Assembly: GCA_002299585.1 (NCBI GenBank) | Contig: DBOE01000010.1 | Coordinates: forward strand, 22,854-33,393 | DNA length: 10,540 bases | Reading direction: 5' to 3' | From: Hydrogenovibrio sp. UBA654 | GTDB lineage: Bacteria > Pseudomonadota > Gammaproteobacteria > Thiomicrospirales > Thiomicrospiraceae | Shown here: piece by piece, positions 1 to 7,459 of the stretch | How the letters are laid out: each line of letters opens with the position of its first letter | How positions within the stretch are numbered: the stretch's first letter is position 1 | Notes under the pieces: model-generated | The model's database searches: none | Told to the model about the DNA's origin: nothing | Seen by the model: the letters and a program-made list of their open reading frames with translations, nothing else | Made by a program: the position numbers and the translations under genes

Positions 1-1
1 T

Positions 2-37
2 AAGAAGCCTATTAAGAAGCCTGTTAAGAAGCCTGTT
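2..37 (+). repeat. Three tandem 12-base repeats encoding KKP(I/V)
   Basis: Three adjacent copies of AAGAAGCCT(A/G)TT occupy 2-13, 14-25 and 26-37 and encode KKPI, KKPV and KKPV in the periplasmic linker of the TonB-like protein. The copies differ at one base. A degenerate related unit (AAAAAGCCTGTT) appears at 127-138. The array starts at the window edge and probably continues upstream. Confidence 0.8.
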
Positions 38-526
38 AAAAAATCAAAAATGAAACCTATAAAAAAACAAGTAGTAAAAAAGAAGAAAAAAATTAAAAAA
101 CCTAAACCTAAGCTCAAACCAGTAAAAAAGCCTGTTACAGAAGAGATTGTTAAGGAAGAGGTTGTTGAAGAAGAAGTTGTTGAACCAACTCCTCCACCAA
201 TTAGTGCGGCAACTGTAGCAGATGCCGAAAATCGCTATTTATCTGAACTAAATTCGATTATTGCCAGACTAGCAAAAAATAGCTATCCGCGGCGAGCAAA
301 ACGCCGTCACTGGGAAGGAGAGATTACATTAAGGTTTATAATAAATAAAGATGGTTCAATTACTAACCTACAAATAATAGAAAAAACCAGTCGTGATGTA
401 TTAAACAAAGCTGCTTTATCGATAATAGAAGAAAAAATGGCCATGAAGTTTAAGCCTTTTTATAAAGAAATAAATAGAAACACTTGGCAATTAACCTTAC
501 CAATTAGTTTTACGATTAAAAATTAA
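2..526 (+). CDS. tonB: TonB-family energy transducer, C-terminal part (5' end outside window)
   Basis: TonB proteins span the periplasm and pass proton-motive force from ExbB/ExbD in the inner membrane to outer-membrane receptors for iron complexes, vitamin B12 and similar ligands. The reading frame is open from base 2, so the ATG at base 50 is an internal methionine and the true start, with the N-terminal membrane anchor, lies upstream of the window. Visible in order are a very basic Lys/Pro linker (KKPI and KKPV units, bases 2 to about 140), an acidic Glu/Val stretch (about 140-185), a short Pro run, and a C-terminal domain of about 100 residues. That domain has the family pattern: a YPRRAKRRHWEGEI segment, an INKDGSI turn, and a helix with NKAALSII. 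A basic-then-acidic linker is common in TonB. The gene stops 108 bases before gyrB, and exbB/exbD are not visible. TonB family is likely; whether it is the housekeeping TonB or a paralogue cannot be told. Confidence 0.88.
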   Translation, partial: KKPIKKPVKKPVKKSKMKPIKKQVVKKKKKIKKPKPKLKPVKKPVTEEIVKEEVVEEEVVEPTPPPISAATVADAENRYLSELNSIIARLAKNSYPRRAKRRHWEGEITLRFIINKDGSITNLQIIEKTSRDVLNKAALSIIEEKMAMKFKPFYKEINRNTWQLTLPISFTIKN

Positions 527-537
527 TCTGCTATATT
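509..537 (+). promoter_or_regulatory. Candidate sigma-70 promoter for gyrB (extended -10)
   Basis: A -35-like TTTACG (509-514, 4 of 6 consensus bases) is followed by a 17-base spacer and TATATT (532-537, 5 of 6), with TG placed one base before the -10 box (529-530), which makes an extended -10. Transcription would begin near base 544 and give a leader of about 90 bases before gyrB. The -35 box lies inside the last codons of the tonB-like gene. This is consensus matching by eye in AT-rich DNA, so chance matches are possible. Confidence 0.45.
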
Positions 538-634
538 TAGATAGTAGCACTACTAGTAATTTAGTAAAAAAATTGTTACAATTCTCTGTGTTTTTTTGAT
601 TAAAATCCCCAATTAACAAGAGCTTTATATAACC

Positions 635-3082
635 ATGACTGAAAAAATTTCTGCTCCAGAATCCAATAATGATAGTTATGACTCTTCTTCAATTAAAGTC
701 TTAAAAGGGCTTGATGCGGTACGCAAAAGGCCTGGTATGTATATCGGTGATACCGATGACGGTTCTGGCTTACACCACATGGTATTTGAAGTGGTGGATA
801 ACGGGATTGATGAAGCCCTAGCAGGTCATTGTGATAAAGTTGTGGTTACCATCCATACTGACGGCTCAGTTTCAGTAACTGACAATGGTCGTGGAATTCC
901 CGTTGGCATTCATGAAGAAGAAGGCGTTTCTGCCGCTGAAGTCATTATGACCGTGCTACATGCTGGTGGTAAATTTGATGATAACTCCTATAAAGTCTCT
1001 GGTGGTTTACACGGGGTAGGTGTTTCAGTAGTAAACGCATTATCTGAAAAACTTACTTTAACTATCAAACGCGAAGGTAAAGAATGGAAGCAAACCTATA
1101 CTAATGGCGAACCAAATGCTCCTATAGAGGCTGTAGCAGACACCACTGAAACGGGAACTGAAATCCGCTTTTTACCCAGCAAAAAAACTTTTAGCCAAAC
1201 TGAATTTAGCTATGATTACCTTTTAAAGCGTTTAAGAGAGCTTTCCTTCTTAAACTCTGGTGTACATATTGAACTAGTTGATAAACGCGATGATAGGCAC
1301 GAGATATTCAAGTTTGAAGGAGGAATTAAAGCCTTTGTTGAATATATAAATACCAACAAAACCACAATTCACGATAAGGTTTTCTATTTTTCAACGCTAA
1401 AAGATGATATTACCGTTGAAGTAGCCATGCACTGGTCAGAATCCTATCAAGAATCTATTTTTTGTTTTACTAACAATATCCCTCAAAGAGATGGTGGGGC
1501 TCACCTTTCTGGGTTTAGGGCAGCTTTAACTCGCACCTTAAATTCGTACGCAGACAAAGAAGGCCTGCTAAAAAAATATAAAATGAATAACATTTCTGGA
1601 GATGACGCCCGTGAAGGTTTAGCGGCAGTAATATCGGTAAAAGTTCCCGATCCTAAATTCTCTTCTCAAACCAAAGATAAGCTAGTTTCATCAGAAGTAA
1701 AAACTGCGGTCGAAACCGTAATGAATGAAAAATTAGCTGAGTTTTTAATGGAACGCCCAAAAGATGCTCAAGCCGTTTTTGCTAAAATAATTGATGCTGC
1801 AAGAGCCAGAGAAGCTGCTCGTAAAGCTCGTGAAATGACTCGCCGTAAAGGTGCCTTAGATATCGCTGGCTTACCTGGAAAACTCGCCGACTGCCAAGAA
1901 AAAGACCCCGCTAAATCTGAAATCTACTTGGTGGAGGGTGATTCTGCTGGAGGCTCCGCCAAACAAGGTCGTGATCGCAGAACTCAAGCGATATTACCAC
2001 TAAAAGGTAAAATTCTTAATGTCGAAAAAGCTCGCTTTGATAAAATGTTGCAATCAGCCGAAGTTGGTACTTTAATCACTGCCCTAGGTTGCGGAATTGG
2101 TGAAGAATATAATGTTGAAAAGTTGCGTTATCACCGCATTATCATCATGACTGATGCCGATGTTGATGGATCACACATTCGCACACTTTTACTCACCTTT
2201 TTCTATCGCCACTTTCCAGAATTAGTGGAAAATGGCTATATTTATATAGCCCAACCCCCCCTTTATAAAGTAAAAAAAGGCAAACAGGAAGCCTACTTAA
2301 AAGATGATGCTGAGTTAGAAAGTTATCTACTACAATCAGCCCTAGATAATGCCGTTCTTATTGGCTCAAAAGATACCCCTCCTATTAAAGAGCTAGGTTT
2401 AGAGATACTAGCTAAAGATTTTTTACTTACTACTCGTATAATTAATCGTATTGCTCGTCGTTATAATAAAACTCTATTAGAGTTAATGATTGATTTAGAT
2501 AGAATTGAAGTTACAGACCTAAATGATGAAGCTACATTAAGCTCTTGGGTTAATACAGTTCTACCTCACTTAAAAGCAATTGGTGAAACACAAAAAGTTG
2601 AATACCAACTAAGTGTAAAACCAGCTTTAGAAGGTGAATCTAAATACCTGCTTCGTTTACAAAAACGCGAGCATGGTACTCTAAGCTCGCAAACTTTTGA
2701 TGAAGATTTTTTTGCCTCTACTGACTACCGACAAATAGCTAAAACAGCCGATGAACTTAAAGGTCTTATTGCTGTAGATGGTCAAATTAAGCGAGGTGAA
2801 AAAACCCAAACTATAACTCACTTTAGGGAAGCTTTAGACTGGCTATTAAAAGAAGCAAAACGTGGACAAAGTATTCAACGCTACAAAGGTTTGGGAGAAA
2901 TGAACCCTGAACAACTGTGGGAAACTACCATGAATGCGGAAGCCCGTCGTTTATTACAGGTAACAATTTCTGATGCAATAGTTGCAGATCAAGTATTTAC
3001 GACCCTCATGGGTGATGAAGTTGAACCTAGGCGTACATTTATTGAAAAAAATGCCCTACAAGTAGAAAATATAGATATATAA
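635..3082 (+). CDS. gyrB: DNA gyrase subunit B
   Basis: GyrB is the ATPase half of DNA gyrase (GyrA2GyrB2), which introduces negative supercoils in the cytoplasm; it is the target of aminocoumarins and part of the quinolone site. The 815 residues are close to E. coli GyrB (804) and collinear with it. The GHKL ATPase domain spans about 20-230, with YIGDTDDGSGLHHMVFEVVDN (Glu52 and Asn56 match the catalytic Glu42 and Mg-binding Asn46), Asp83 in VTDNGRGIP, and GGLHGVGV at 123-130. The transducer domain spans about 230-400. The TOPRIM domain has EGDSAGG (Glu434), PLKGK, and DADVD (507-511) for metal binding. A gammaproteobacterial-type insert covers about 560-735, followed by QRYKGLGEMNPEQLW (748-762). 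The Asp and Lys in EGDSAGG and PLKGK, where quinolone-resistance changes arise, are wild type. The ATG at 635 gives the expected N-terminal extension; its Shine-Dalgarno (around 617-622) is weak. The usual dnaA-dnaN-recF neighbours are absent upstream. Confidence 0.98.
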   Translation: MTEKISAPESNNDSYDSSSIKVLKGLDAVRKRPGMYIGDTDDGSGLHHMVFEVVDNGIDEALAGHCDKVVVTIHTDGSVSVTDNGRGIPVGIHEEEGVSAAEVIMTVLHAGGKFDDNSYKVSGGLHGVGVSVVNALSEKLTLTIKREGKEWKQTYTNGEPNAPIEAVADTTETGTEIRFLPSKKTFSQTEFSYDYLLKRLRELSFLNSGVHIELVDKRDDRHEIFKFEGGIKAFVEYINTNKTTIHDKVFYFSTLKDDITVEVAMHWSESYQESIFCFTNNIPQRDGGAHLSGFRAALTRTLNSYADKEGLLKKYKMNNISGDDAREGLAAVISVKVPDPKFSSQTKDKLVSSEVKTAVETVMNEKLAEFLMERPKDAQAVFAKIIDAARAREAARKAREMTRRKGALDIAGLPGKLADCQEKDPAKSEIYLVEGDSAGGSAKQGRDRRTQAILPLKGKILNVEKARFDKMLQSAEVGTLITALGCGIGEEYNVEKLRYHRIIIMTDADVDGSHIRTLLLTFFYRHFPELVENGYIYIAQPPLYKVKKGKQEAYLKDDAELESYLLQSALDNAVLIGSKDTPPIKELGLEILAKDFLLTTRIINRIARRYNKTLLELMIDLDRIEVTDLNDEATLSSWVNTVLPHLKAIGETQKVEYQLSVKPALEGESKYLLRLQKREHGTLSSQTFDEDFFASTDYRQIAKTADELKGLIAVDGQIKRGEKTQTITHFREALDWLLKEAKRGQSIQRYKGLGEMNPEQLWETTMNAEARRLLQVTISDAIVADQVFTTLMGDEVEPRRTFIEKNALQVENIDI

Positions 3083-3152
3083 AATTTAATTAATAAATGA
3101 AAAATCTTTGTAGCAACAACGCTCACAATTATGAATAAAAAAGGAACTAAAA

Positions 3153-4088
3153 ATGTCAGTACAACACCCAATAATAAGCGTAACCGGATCATCTGGTGCA
3201 GGAACTTCTTTTGTAAAAAGAGCCGTTGAAAAAATATTCGACCGAGAAAAACTAAAAGTAGCAGTGGTTGAAGGTGATAGTTTTCATAAGTATTCTCGTA
3301 TAGATATGCGTGCTAAGGTTGCTATGTCAAAAGAAAAAGGGGGTTCAGTTTTAACTCACTTTGCTGAAGCTGCTAACGAGTTTAATAAACTTGAAGAACT
3401 GTTTGCTTCTTACAAAGAAAGTGCTACTGGTAAAAAGCGCTATTACATCCACTCTGAAGAAGAAGCCGATGAACATAACGCTCGTTTAGGTACTGAGTTT
3501 ACGCCAGGTGAATTTACTCCTTGGGAAGAGATTGAGCCAGATACTGATATTATGTTTTATGAAGGTCTGCATGGTATGGTAAAACGCATGGATCATGGTT
3601 CTAAAGAAGGTATGCATGATGTAGCACAGCATGTAGATTTAGGTATTGGTGTTGCCCCAGTAGTCAACATAGAATGGATGCAGAAAATCTACCGCGACAC
3701 CTCTGAAAGACCATATTCTGTAGCTCAAGTAAGAGATACTATTATGGAAAGAATGGATGATTATATGGAAACTATAGTGCCACAATTTCACCGTACTCAT
3801 GTAAATTTCCAACGCATTCCATTAGTAGATACTTCTGATCCATTTTCAACCCAAACAGAAACTGCTCCTATGGGGCCAGCCCCTGAAGATTCACTAATAA
3901 TTACTCATGTTCGTCATGATGAAGTTGATTTATCAACTATTGTTGGAAAAATAGAAGGTGCATGGCTACAAAATGACCACACCATGATTTGTTCAGGGAC
4001 AAAAATGGTTGATGCAATGGATATTATTATGACCCCAATTATCCAAAAACTAATCGCCAAAAAGCGTGTAGCTCTGGCAAATTCTTAA
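3153..4088 (+). CDS. prkB: Phosphoribulokinase, proteobacterial (class I) type
   Basis: Phosphoribulokinase phosphorylates ribulose 5-phosphate with ATP to ribulose 1,5-bisphosphate, the RuBisCO substrate, in the Calvin cycle (cytoplasm). At 311 residues it is slightly longer than Rhodobacter CbbP or E. coli PrkB (about 290). The P-loop is GSSGAGTS (12-19). EGDSFH carries Asp42 and His45, with Arg49 following, at the same numbers as the catalytic and substrate residues of Rhodobacter PRK. His100, Glu137 in YEGLHG, and Lys178/Arg181/Asp182 in QKIYRD correspond to His100, Glu131 and Lys165/Arg168/Asp169. All key residues are present, so it should be active. AAGGAA at 3139-3145 sits a few bases before the ATG and supports this start. 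It follows gyrB by 70 bases on the same strand, possibly by read-through, and ends 32 bases before a strong terminator. The symbol prkB is used for the class; cbbP would fit equally if the organism fixes CO2. Heterotrophs such as E. coli also carry a homologue. Confidence 0.95.
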   Translation: MSVQHPIISVTGSSGAGTSFVKRAVEKIFDREKLKVAVVEGDSFHKYSRIDMRAKVAMSKEKGGSVLTHFAEAANEFNKLEELFASYKESATGKKRYYIHSEEEADEHNARLGTEFTPGEFTPWEEIEPDTDIMFYEGLHGMVKRMDHGSKEGMHDVAQHVDLGIGVAPVVNIEWMQKIYRDTSERPYSVAQVRDTIMERMDDYMETIVPQFHRTHVNFQRIPLVDTSDPFSTQTETAPMGPAPEDSLIITHVRHDEVDLSTIVGKIEGAWLQNDHTMICSGTKMVDAMDIIMTPIIQKLIAKKRVALANS

Positions 4089-4120
4089 TCCTGTTTAAAT
4101 TAAGAAGACATTTAAAATAT

Positions 4121-4146
4121 AAAAACCCCGTAATTACGGGGTTTTT
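4121..4146. terminator. Bidirectional rho-independent terminator between prkB and hslR
   Basis: This is a perfect 26-base palindrome with a GC-rich stem and short loop (CCCCGT-AATT-ACGGGG), flanked by five A on the left and five T on the right. It therefore reads as a hairpin plus U-tract on both strands. It lies 32 bases past the phosphoribulokinase stop and 68 bases past the hslR stop on the opposite strand, as expected for a shared terminator of convergent units. Confidence 0.93.
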
Positions 4147-4163
4147 ATTGTCTCTTATTTTTC

Positions 4164-4211
4164 GGGAGGGGGGGACATGAAACCAATTTAAGGAGACGCT
4201 TAAGGAGGCAC
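4164..4211. repeat. G-rich stretch and short direct repeat in convergent gap, nature unknown
   Basis: Between the terminator and hslR there is GGGAGGGGGGG (4164-4174), unlike anything else in this AT-rich window. It is followed by two copies of TTAAGGAG 12 bases apart (4188-4195 and 4200-4207), the second continuing as GCAC. No ORF of useful length reads through it: the ATG at 4177 hits a stop after four codons. It could be the remnant of a small dispersed repeat or part of the hslR 3' untranslated region. No function is assigned. Confidence 0.35.
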
Positions 4212-4214
4212 TGA

Positions 4215-4589
4215 TTAAGTATCAAATGTTAGTTGCGATATCTTTCTTCTATCTCGCTTAGTTGGCCGACCAGTTCCTTTCGCTCTATAACCTACTAATG
4301 CCATATTAGCTGGTGGAGATTTTTGATTTAATATCTCCACATCAACATAAAATAATCTCTGGGCACTTTCTGCACTACTTCTTTTATCTGTTATTTCTAA
4401 AACGGTAATTTCTATCTTTCGATGAGCCTGAGTAATCTTAAGCTTATCTCCGATTACAACAACTTTACTTGGCTTGGGCTTACAACCATTCAGGGAAACT
4501 TTTCCGGCTTTAGTGGCTTCTATTGCTAGCCCTCTTGTTTTAAAAAATCTTGCTGCCCATAGCCACTTATCTATCCTTACTTTATCCAT
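4215..4589 (-). CDS. hslR: Ribosome-associated heat-shock protein Hsp15 (S4 domain)
   Basis: Hsp15 binds free 50S subunits that still carry a nascent chain with tRNA, after abortive translation or heat shock, and helps recycle them. The 124-residue protein (E. coli 133) opens with an S4 RNA-binding domain: VRIDKWLWAARFFKTRGLA (about 4-22) and KAGKVSLNG...KPSK (about 27-42), which are the strongest family signatures. The C-terminus is basic with GRPTKRDRRKIS, also typical of Hsp15. It starts 23 bases after the nhaA stop on the same strand, so it is probably the second gene of an nhaA-hslR operon. No clear Shine-Dalgarno is visible before its ATG, which suggests translation coupled to nhaA or weak expression. 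Other small S4 proteins are possible, but the WLWAARF motif and basic tail favour Hsp15. Confidence 0.93.
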   Translation of the reverse strand: MDKVRIDKWLWAARFFKTRGLAIEATKAGKVSLNGCKPKPSKVVVIGDKLKITQAHRKIEITVLEITDKRSSAESAQRLFYVDVEILNQKSPPANMALVGYRAKGTGRPTKRDRRKISQLTFDT

Positions 4590-4612
4590 TAGTTTTGTTA
4601 TTCAGTGTTGCT

Positions 4613-5971
4613 TCAAACAAGCTCTTGGGATTTAGCTACATATCTAAGCCACAGATAGCCACCTATCCCGGCAAAAAGAGAGGCGAGTAAAATACCAATT
4701 TTTGCCTGTAATAATAATTCTGCATTACCTGGCCAAGCCAAATTAGCAATAAAAATAGACATAGTAAAACCAATGCCCGCTAATAAAGAAACGCCAAATA
4801 ATTGTGAAAATGTCGAGCCTTCAGGTAGTTTTGCAAAGCCCATCTTTATCACAATAAAAGATACACCTGCAATACCAACTACTTTACCAATTACTAACCC
4901 TGACATTACTCCCAAGGTAGCAGGTTCTAAAACAGCTGAACCTATCCCTGAAAAATCAATTGCTATACCTGCATTAGCTAAAGCAAATAAAGGAATAACA
5001 ATTAAACTTATTGGTAAATGTAAGCCATGTTCTAAACGATTTAAAGGTGCTTGAATAGAATAAATACTGTCATTCATTTTATGCAAAGTACTTTTTTGTT
5101 GGTCATGTAACTGAAAGCTCTTATCCCATTTATATTCAGAAAATTTTTGTGTTAATTTTTGCATATTTTGATGAAAAGATTCTGGGCTATACGCAGGTCT
5201 TGCAGGAATAGTCATAGCTGCCAAAATTCCGGCAATAGTAGCATGAACCCCCGACTGTAACATAAATGCCCACATTATTACACCGATTATAAAATAAGGC
5301 AAAGGATGATGAATACCAAAACGATTAAAGGTAATTAATAAGGCAAAAAATCCTAAAGAAAACCCAAGAGGTACTAGGTGAATTTGCTCAGTATAGAAAA
5401 TAGCAATCACCCCAACAGCGATTAAATCGTCAACAATTGCTAGAGCAACTAAGAATACAACTAAAGCAACTGGAACTCTACTGCCCAATAAAACCAAAGC
5501 ACTAACCGCAAAAGCGATATCGGTTGCCATAGGTATGCCCCAGCCATTTTCACTAGGTAAGCCCACATTTATTTGATAAAAAATTAGTGCAGGCACAATA
5601 ACCCCACCAAGAGCGGCAACTATCGGCAAAATAGCATTTTTAATATCTGATAATTCGCCGACTAATATTTCTCGTTTAATTTCTAGACCAATTAAAAAAA
5701 AGAATAATGCCATTAGTCCATCATTAATCCAATGGTGAAGAGACATGTCAATTTTAAAATCACCAAACCCTACTACAATATAAGTTTCAAAGAAATGATG
5801 ATAGCTATGCTGTATAGGTGTATTTGCAAGAAATAACGCTACTACCGTCATAAACATTAACACTAAACCTGTAGTGGTTTGTTGATGTAAAAAATTCTCA
5901 AATGGGCTTGCAAACTTATTAAAAGTTTTTTCCCACGGGTAATAAATTTTATATTCTTTTAATGGTTTCAT
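4613..5971 (-). CDS. nhaA: Na+/H+ antiporter NhaA
   Basis: NhaA exports Na+ or Li+ in exchange for protons across the inner membrane and is strongly activated at alkaline pH. The predicted protein has many hydrophobic segments and the family's key residues. Asp151 in MATDIAF matches E. coli Asp133, the pair Asp181-Asp182 in ALAIVDDLIAVG matches ion-binding Asp163-Asp164, and Lys363 in GLVIGKVVGI matches Lys300. The C-terminal AKLPEGSTF and GIGFTMSIFIANLAW segments are also characteristic. At 452 residues it is longer than E. coli NhaA (388): there is an N-terminal extension of about 18 residues and a hydrophilic insert of about 45 residues (around 258-306) in a loop before the RLEHGLHLP segment. 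It diverges from nhaD across a 69-base gap and precedes hslR. An AGGGA lies about 13 bases before the ATG, a rather long spacing. Confidence 0.97.
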   Translation of the reverse strand: MKPLKEYKIYYPWEKTFNKFASPFENFLHQQTTTGLVLMFMTVVALFLANTPIQHSYHHFFETYIVVGFGDFKIDMSLHHWINDGLMALFFFLIGLEIKREILVGELSDIKNAILPIVAALGGVIVPALIFYQINVGLPSENGWGIPMATDIAFAVSALVLLGSRVPVALVVFLVALAIVDDLIAVGVIAIFYTEQIHLVPLGFSLGFFALLITFNRFGIHHPLPYFIIGVIMWAFMLQSGVHATIAGILAAMTIPARPAYSPESFHQNMQKLTQKFSEYKWDKSFQLHDQQKSTLHKMNDSIYSIQAPLNRLEHGLHLPISLIVIPLFALANAGIAIDFSGIGSAVLEPATLGVMSGLVIGKVVGIAGVSFIVIKMGFAKLPEGSTFSQLFGVSLLAGIGFTMSIFIANLAWPGNAELLLQAKIGILLASLFAGIGGYLWLRYVAKSQELV

Positions 5972-6040
5972 TAAATTTTAAATCCCTATAACTATAGATT
6001 TGCATATAATACACCCTGCAACTAAATTTTGGGATAAAAA
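5972..6040. promoter_or_regulatory. Divergent promoter region of nhaA and nhaD
   Basis: This 69-base gap must hold the leftward nhaA promoter and the rightward nhaD promoter unless they lie inside coding sequence. For nhaD there is a consensus -10, TATAAT (6005-6010), about 30 bases before the ATG, with no good -35 box. GGGA (6031-6034) six bases before the ATG is its likely ribosome binding site. For nhaA a TTGCAG -35-like box (complement of 6016-6021) and TATAGT (complement of 5991-5996) are 19 bases apart, which is long. A dyad CTATA-AC-TATAG (5986-5997) lies where the nhaD -35 and nhaA -10 would be and could be an operator. The boxes are tentative. Confidence 0.5.
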
Positions 6041-7459
6041 ATGCAAGTTCTTTACCTTTTTGTCGGGATTATAATAACAATACTTACCCCTTCTATAGCC
6101 CTAGCGTCTAACTCAATACTTAATATTGATTTAACTACTCACTGGGTTGGCTATGCTTCTTTAGCCATTTTTGTAATTGCCTATGCGTTTGTTATGACCG
6201 AAGAATTTACCCATCTACGCAAATCTAAGCCAGTTATCTTATCCGCAGGACTTATTTGGATTCTAATCGCCTTTATTATGAACTCGCATGGTTTTACCCA
6301 TGCTGCAGAAGAAGCTGTCAGACATAATCTGCTAGAATTTGCCGAGCTATTTTTATTCTTATTAGTAGCTATGACCTATATCAACGCCATGGAAGAAAGG
6401 GAAGTCTTTAATAATCTTAGAAGCTGGCTAATATCTAAAGGCTATAACTATAAACAACTATTCTGGATTACCGGAATACTAGCTTTTTTTATCTCCCCCG
6501 TGGCTGACAATCTAACAACAGCTCTACTAATGGGAGCGGTTATACTAGCTGTTGGCATTAACTCACCAAAATTTGTCGCTATTGGCTTTGTTAATGTTGT
6601 AGTCGCGGCTAATGCTGGTGGTGCATTTAGCCCATTTGGAGATATAACAACACTGATGGTTTGGCAAAAAGGCATATTACCCTTTGAAGCTTTTTTTGCT
6701 TTATTTATACCTTCTCTAATAAATTTCTTAGTGCCTGCAATAATAATGTCATTCGCTATACCCAAAGAAAAACCTACCAGTATAGATGAAAAAGTACAGC
6801 TAAAGCGCGGGGCTAAACGCATAATAGTTTTATTTTTGTTAACCATCACTACCGCTGTTTTAATGCACAATTTCTTACACCTACCGCCAGTTTTAGGCAT
6901 GATGACGGGTCTAGCTTATTTACAATTCTTTGCTTATTTTCTAAAAATTACTGGTGAAAAAAGTACCGAAACTATTACAGAAAATGATGGTTCTATCACC
7001 ATGGTTTCAGAACCAATAGAATTTAATATCTTCAACAAGATAGCCAGAGCAGAGTGGGACACCTTGCTATTTTTCTTTGGAGTCATTTTATCTGTTGGAG
7101 GGCTTGGTACTTTAGGCTATTTAGCAATGGCATCAGATGTAATGTATAACCAATGGGGCGCAACTGAGGCAAATATTGCGGTTGGTTTTTTATCTGCCAT
7201 CGTTGATAATATACCCGTAATGTTTGCGGTATTAACGATGAACCCCGCTATGTCAGATGGACAATGGCTATTAGTTACCTTAACCGCTGGAGTAGGTGGC
7301 TCAATACTATCTATTGGCTCAGCAGCAGGAGTTGCTTTAATGGGGCAGTCAAGAGGTAAATATACTTTTATGAGCCATTTAAAGTGGGCTCCAGTGATAA
7401 TGCTCGGTTATTTTGCTAGTATCGTTACCCACCAATTTATTAATTCCCACCTATTCTAA
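6041..7459 (+). CDS. nhaD: Na+/H+ antiporter NhaD
   Basis: NhaD is an inner-membrane Na+(Li+)/H+ antiporter of the ion-transporter superfamily, known mainly from marine, halophilic and alkaliphilic bacteria. The 472 residues are almost all hydrophobic helices, with a signal-like first segment (LFVGIIITILTPSIALAS, about 6-23). Two related Asp-Asn motifs, SPVADNLTTALL (152-163, Asp156-Asn157) and SAIVDNIPVMFA (385-396, Asp389-Asn390), fit the two-fold repeat of the superfamily. NAGGAFSPFGDITT (191-204) and GSAAGVALMGQ (426-436) are strong NhaD signatures. A charged loop lies at about 241-262 and another at about 303-326. The start is supported by GGGA six bases upstream and a TATAAT box at 6005-6010. 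It is transcribed divergently from nhaA, giving two antiporter families from one control region. No clear terminator follows; a weak AT-only hairpin (7463-7480) lacks a U-tract. Confidence 0.96.
   Translation: MQVLYLFVGIIITILTPSIALASNSILNIDLTTHWVGYASLAIFVIAYAFVMTEEFTHLRKSKPVILSAGLIWILIAFIMNSHGFTHAAEEAVRHNLLEFAELFLFLLVAMTYINAMEEREVFNNLRSWLISKGYNYKQLFWITGILAFFISPVADNLTTALLMGAVILAVGINSPKFVAIGFVNVVVAANAGGAFSPFGDITTLMVWQKGILPFEAFFALFIPSLINFLVPAIIMSFAIPKEKPTSIDEKVQLKRGAKRIIVLFLLTITTAVLMHNFLHLPPVLGMMTGLAYLQFFAYFLKITGEKSTETITENDGSITMVSEPIEFNIFNKIARAEWDTLLFFFGVILSVGGLGTLGYLAMASDVMYNQWGATEANIAVGFLSAIVDNIPVMFAVLTMNPAMSDGQWLLVTLTAGVGGSILSIGSAAGVALMGQSRGKYTFMSHLKWAPVIMLGYFASIVTHQFINSHLF

Noticed and set aside
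3097..3138. Possible 13-codon peptide between gyrB and prkB
   Set aside because: It has no ribosome binding site and ends just before the prkB Shine-Dalgarno; such short frames are expected by chance.
2989..3192. Leftward ORF of 67 codons across the gyrB end
   Set aside because: It overlaps the conserved end of gyrB and the start of prkB on the opposite strand, has no recognisable domain, and is best explained as a shadow ORF.
4773..5054. Rightward ORF of 93 codons inside nhaA
   Set aside because: It lies wholly antisense to conserved NhaA membrane segments and has low-complexity, Pro/Lys/Thr-rich composition typical of a shadow.
6448..6900. Leftward ORF of 150 codons inside nhaD
   Set aside because: It is antisense to the most conserved NhaD motifs and shows no domain of its own.
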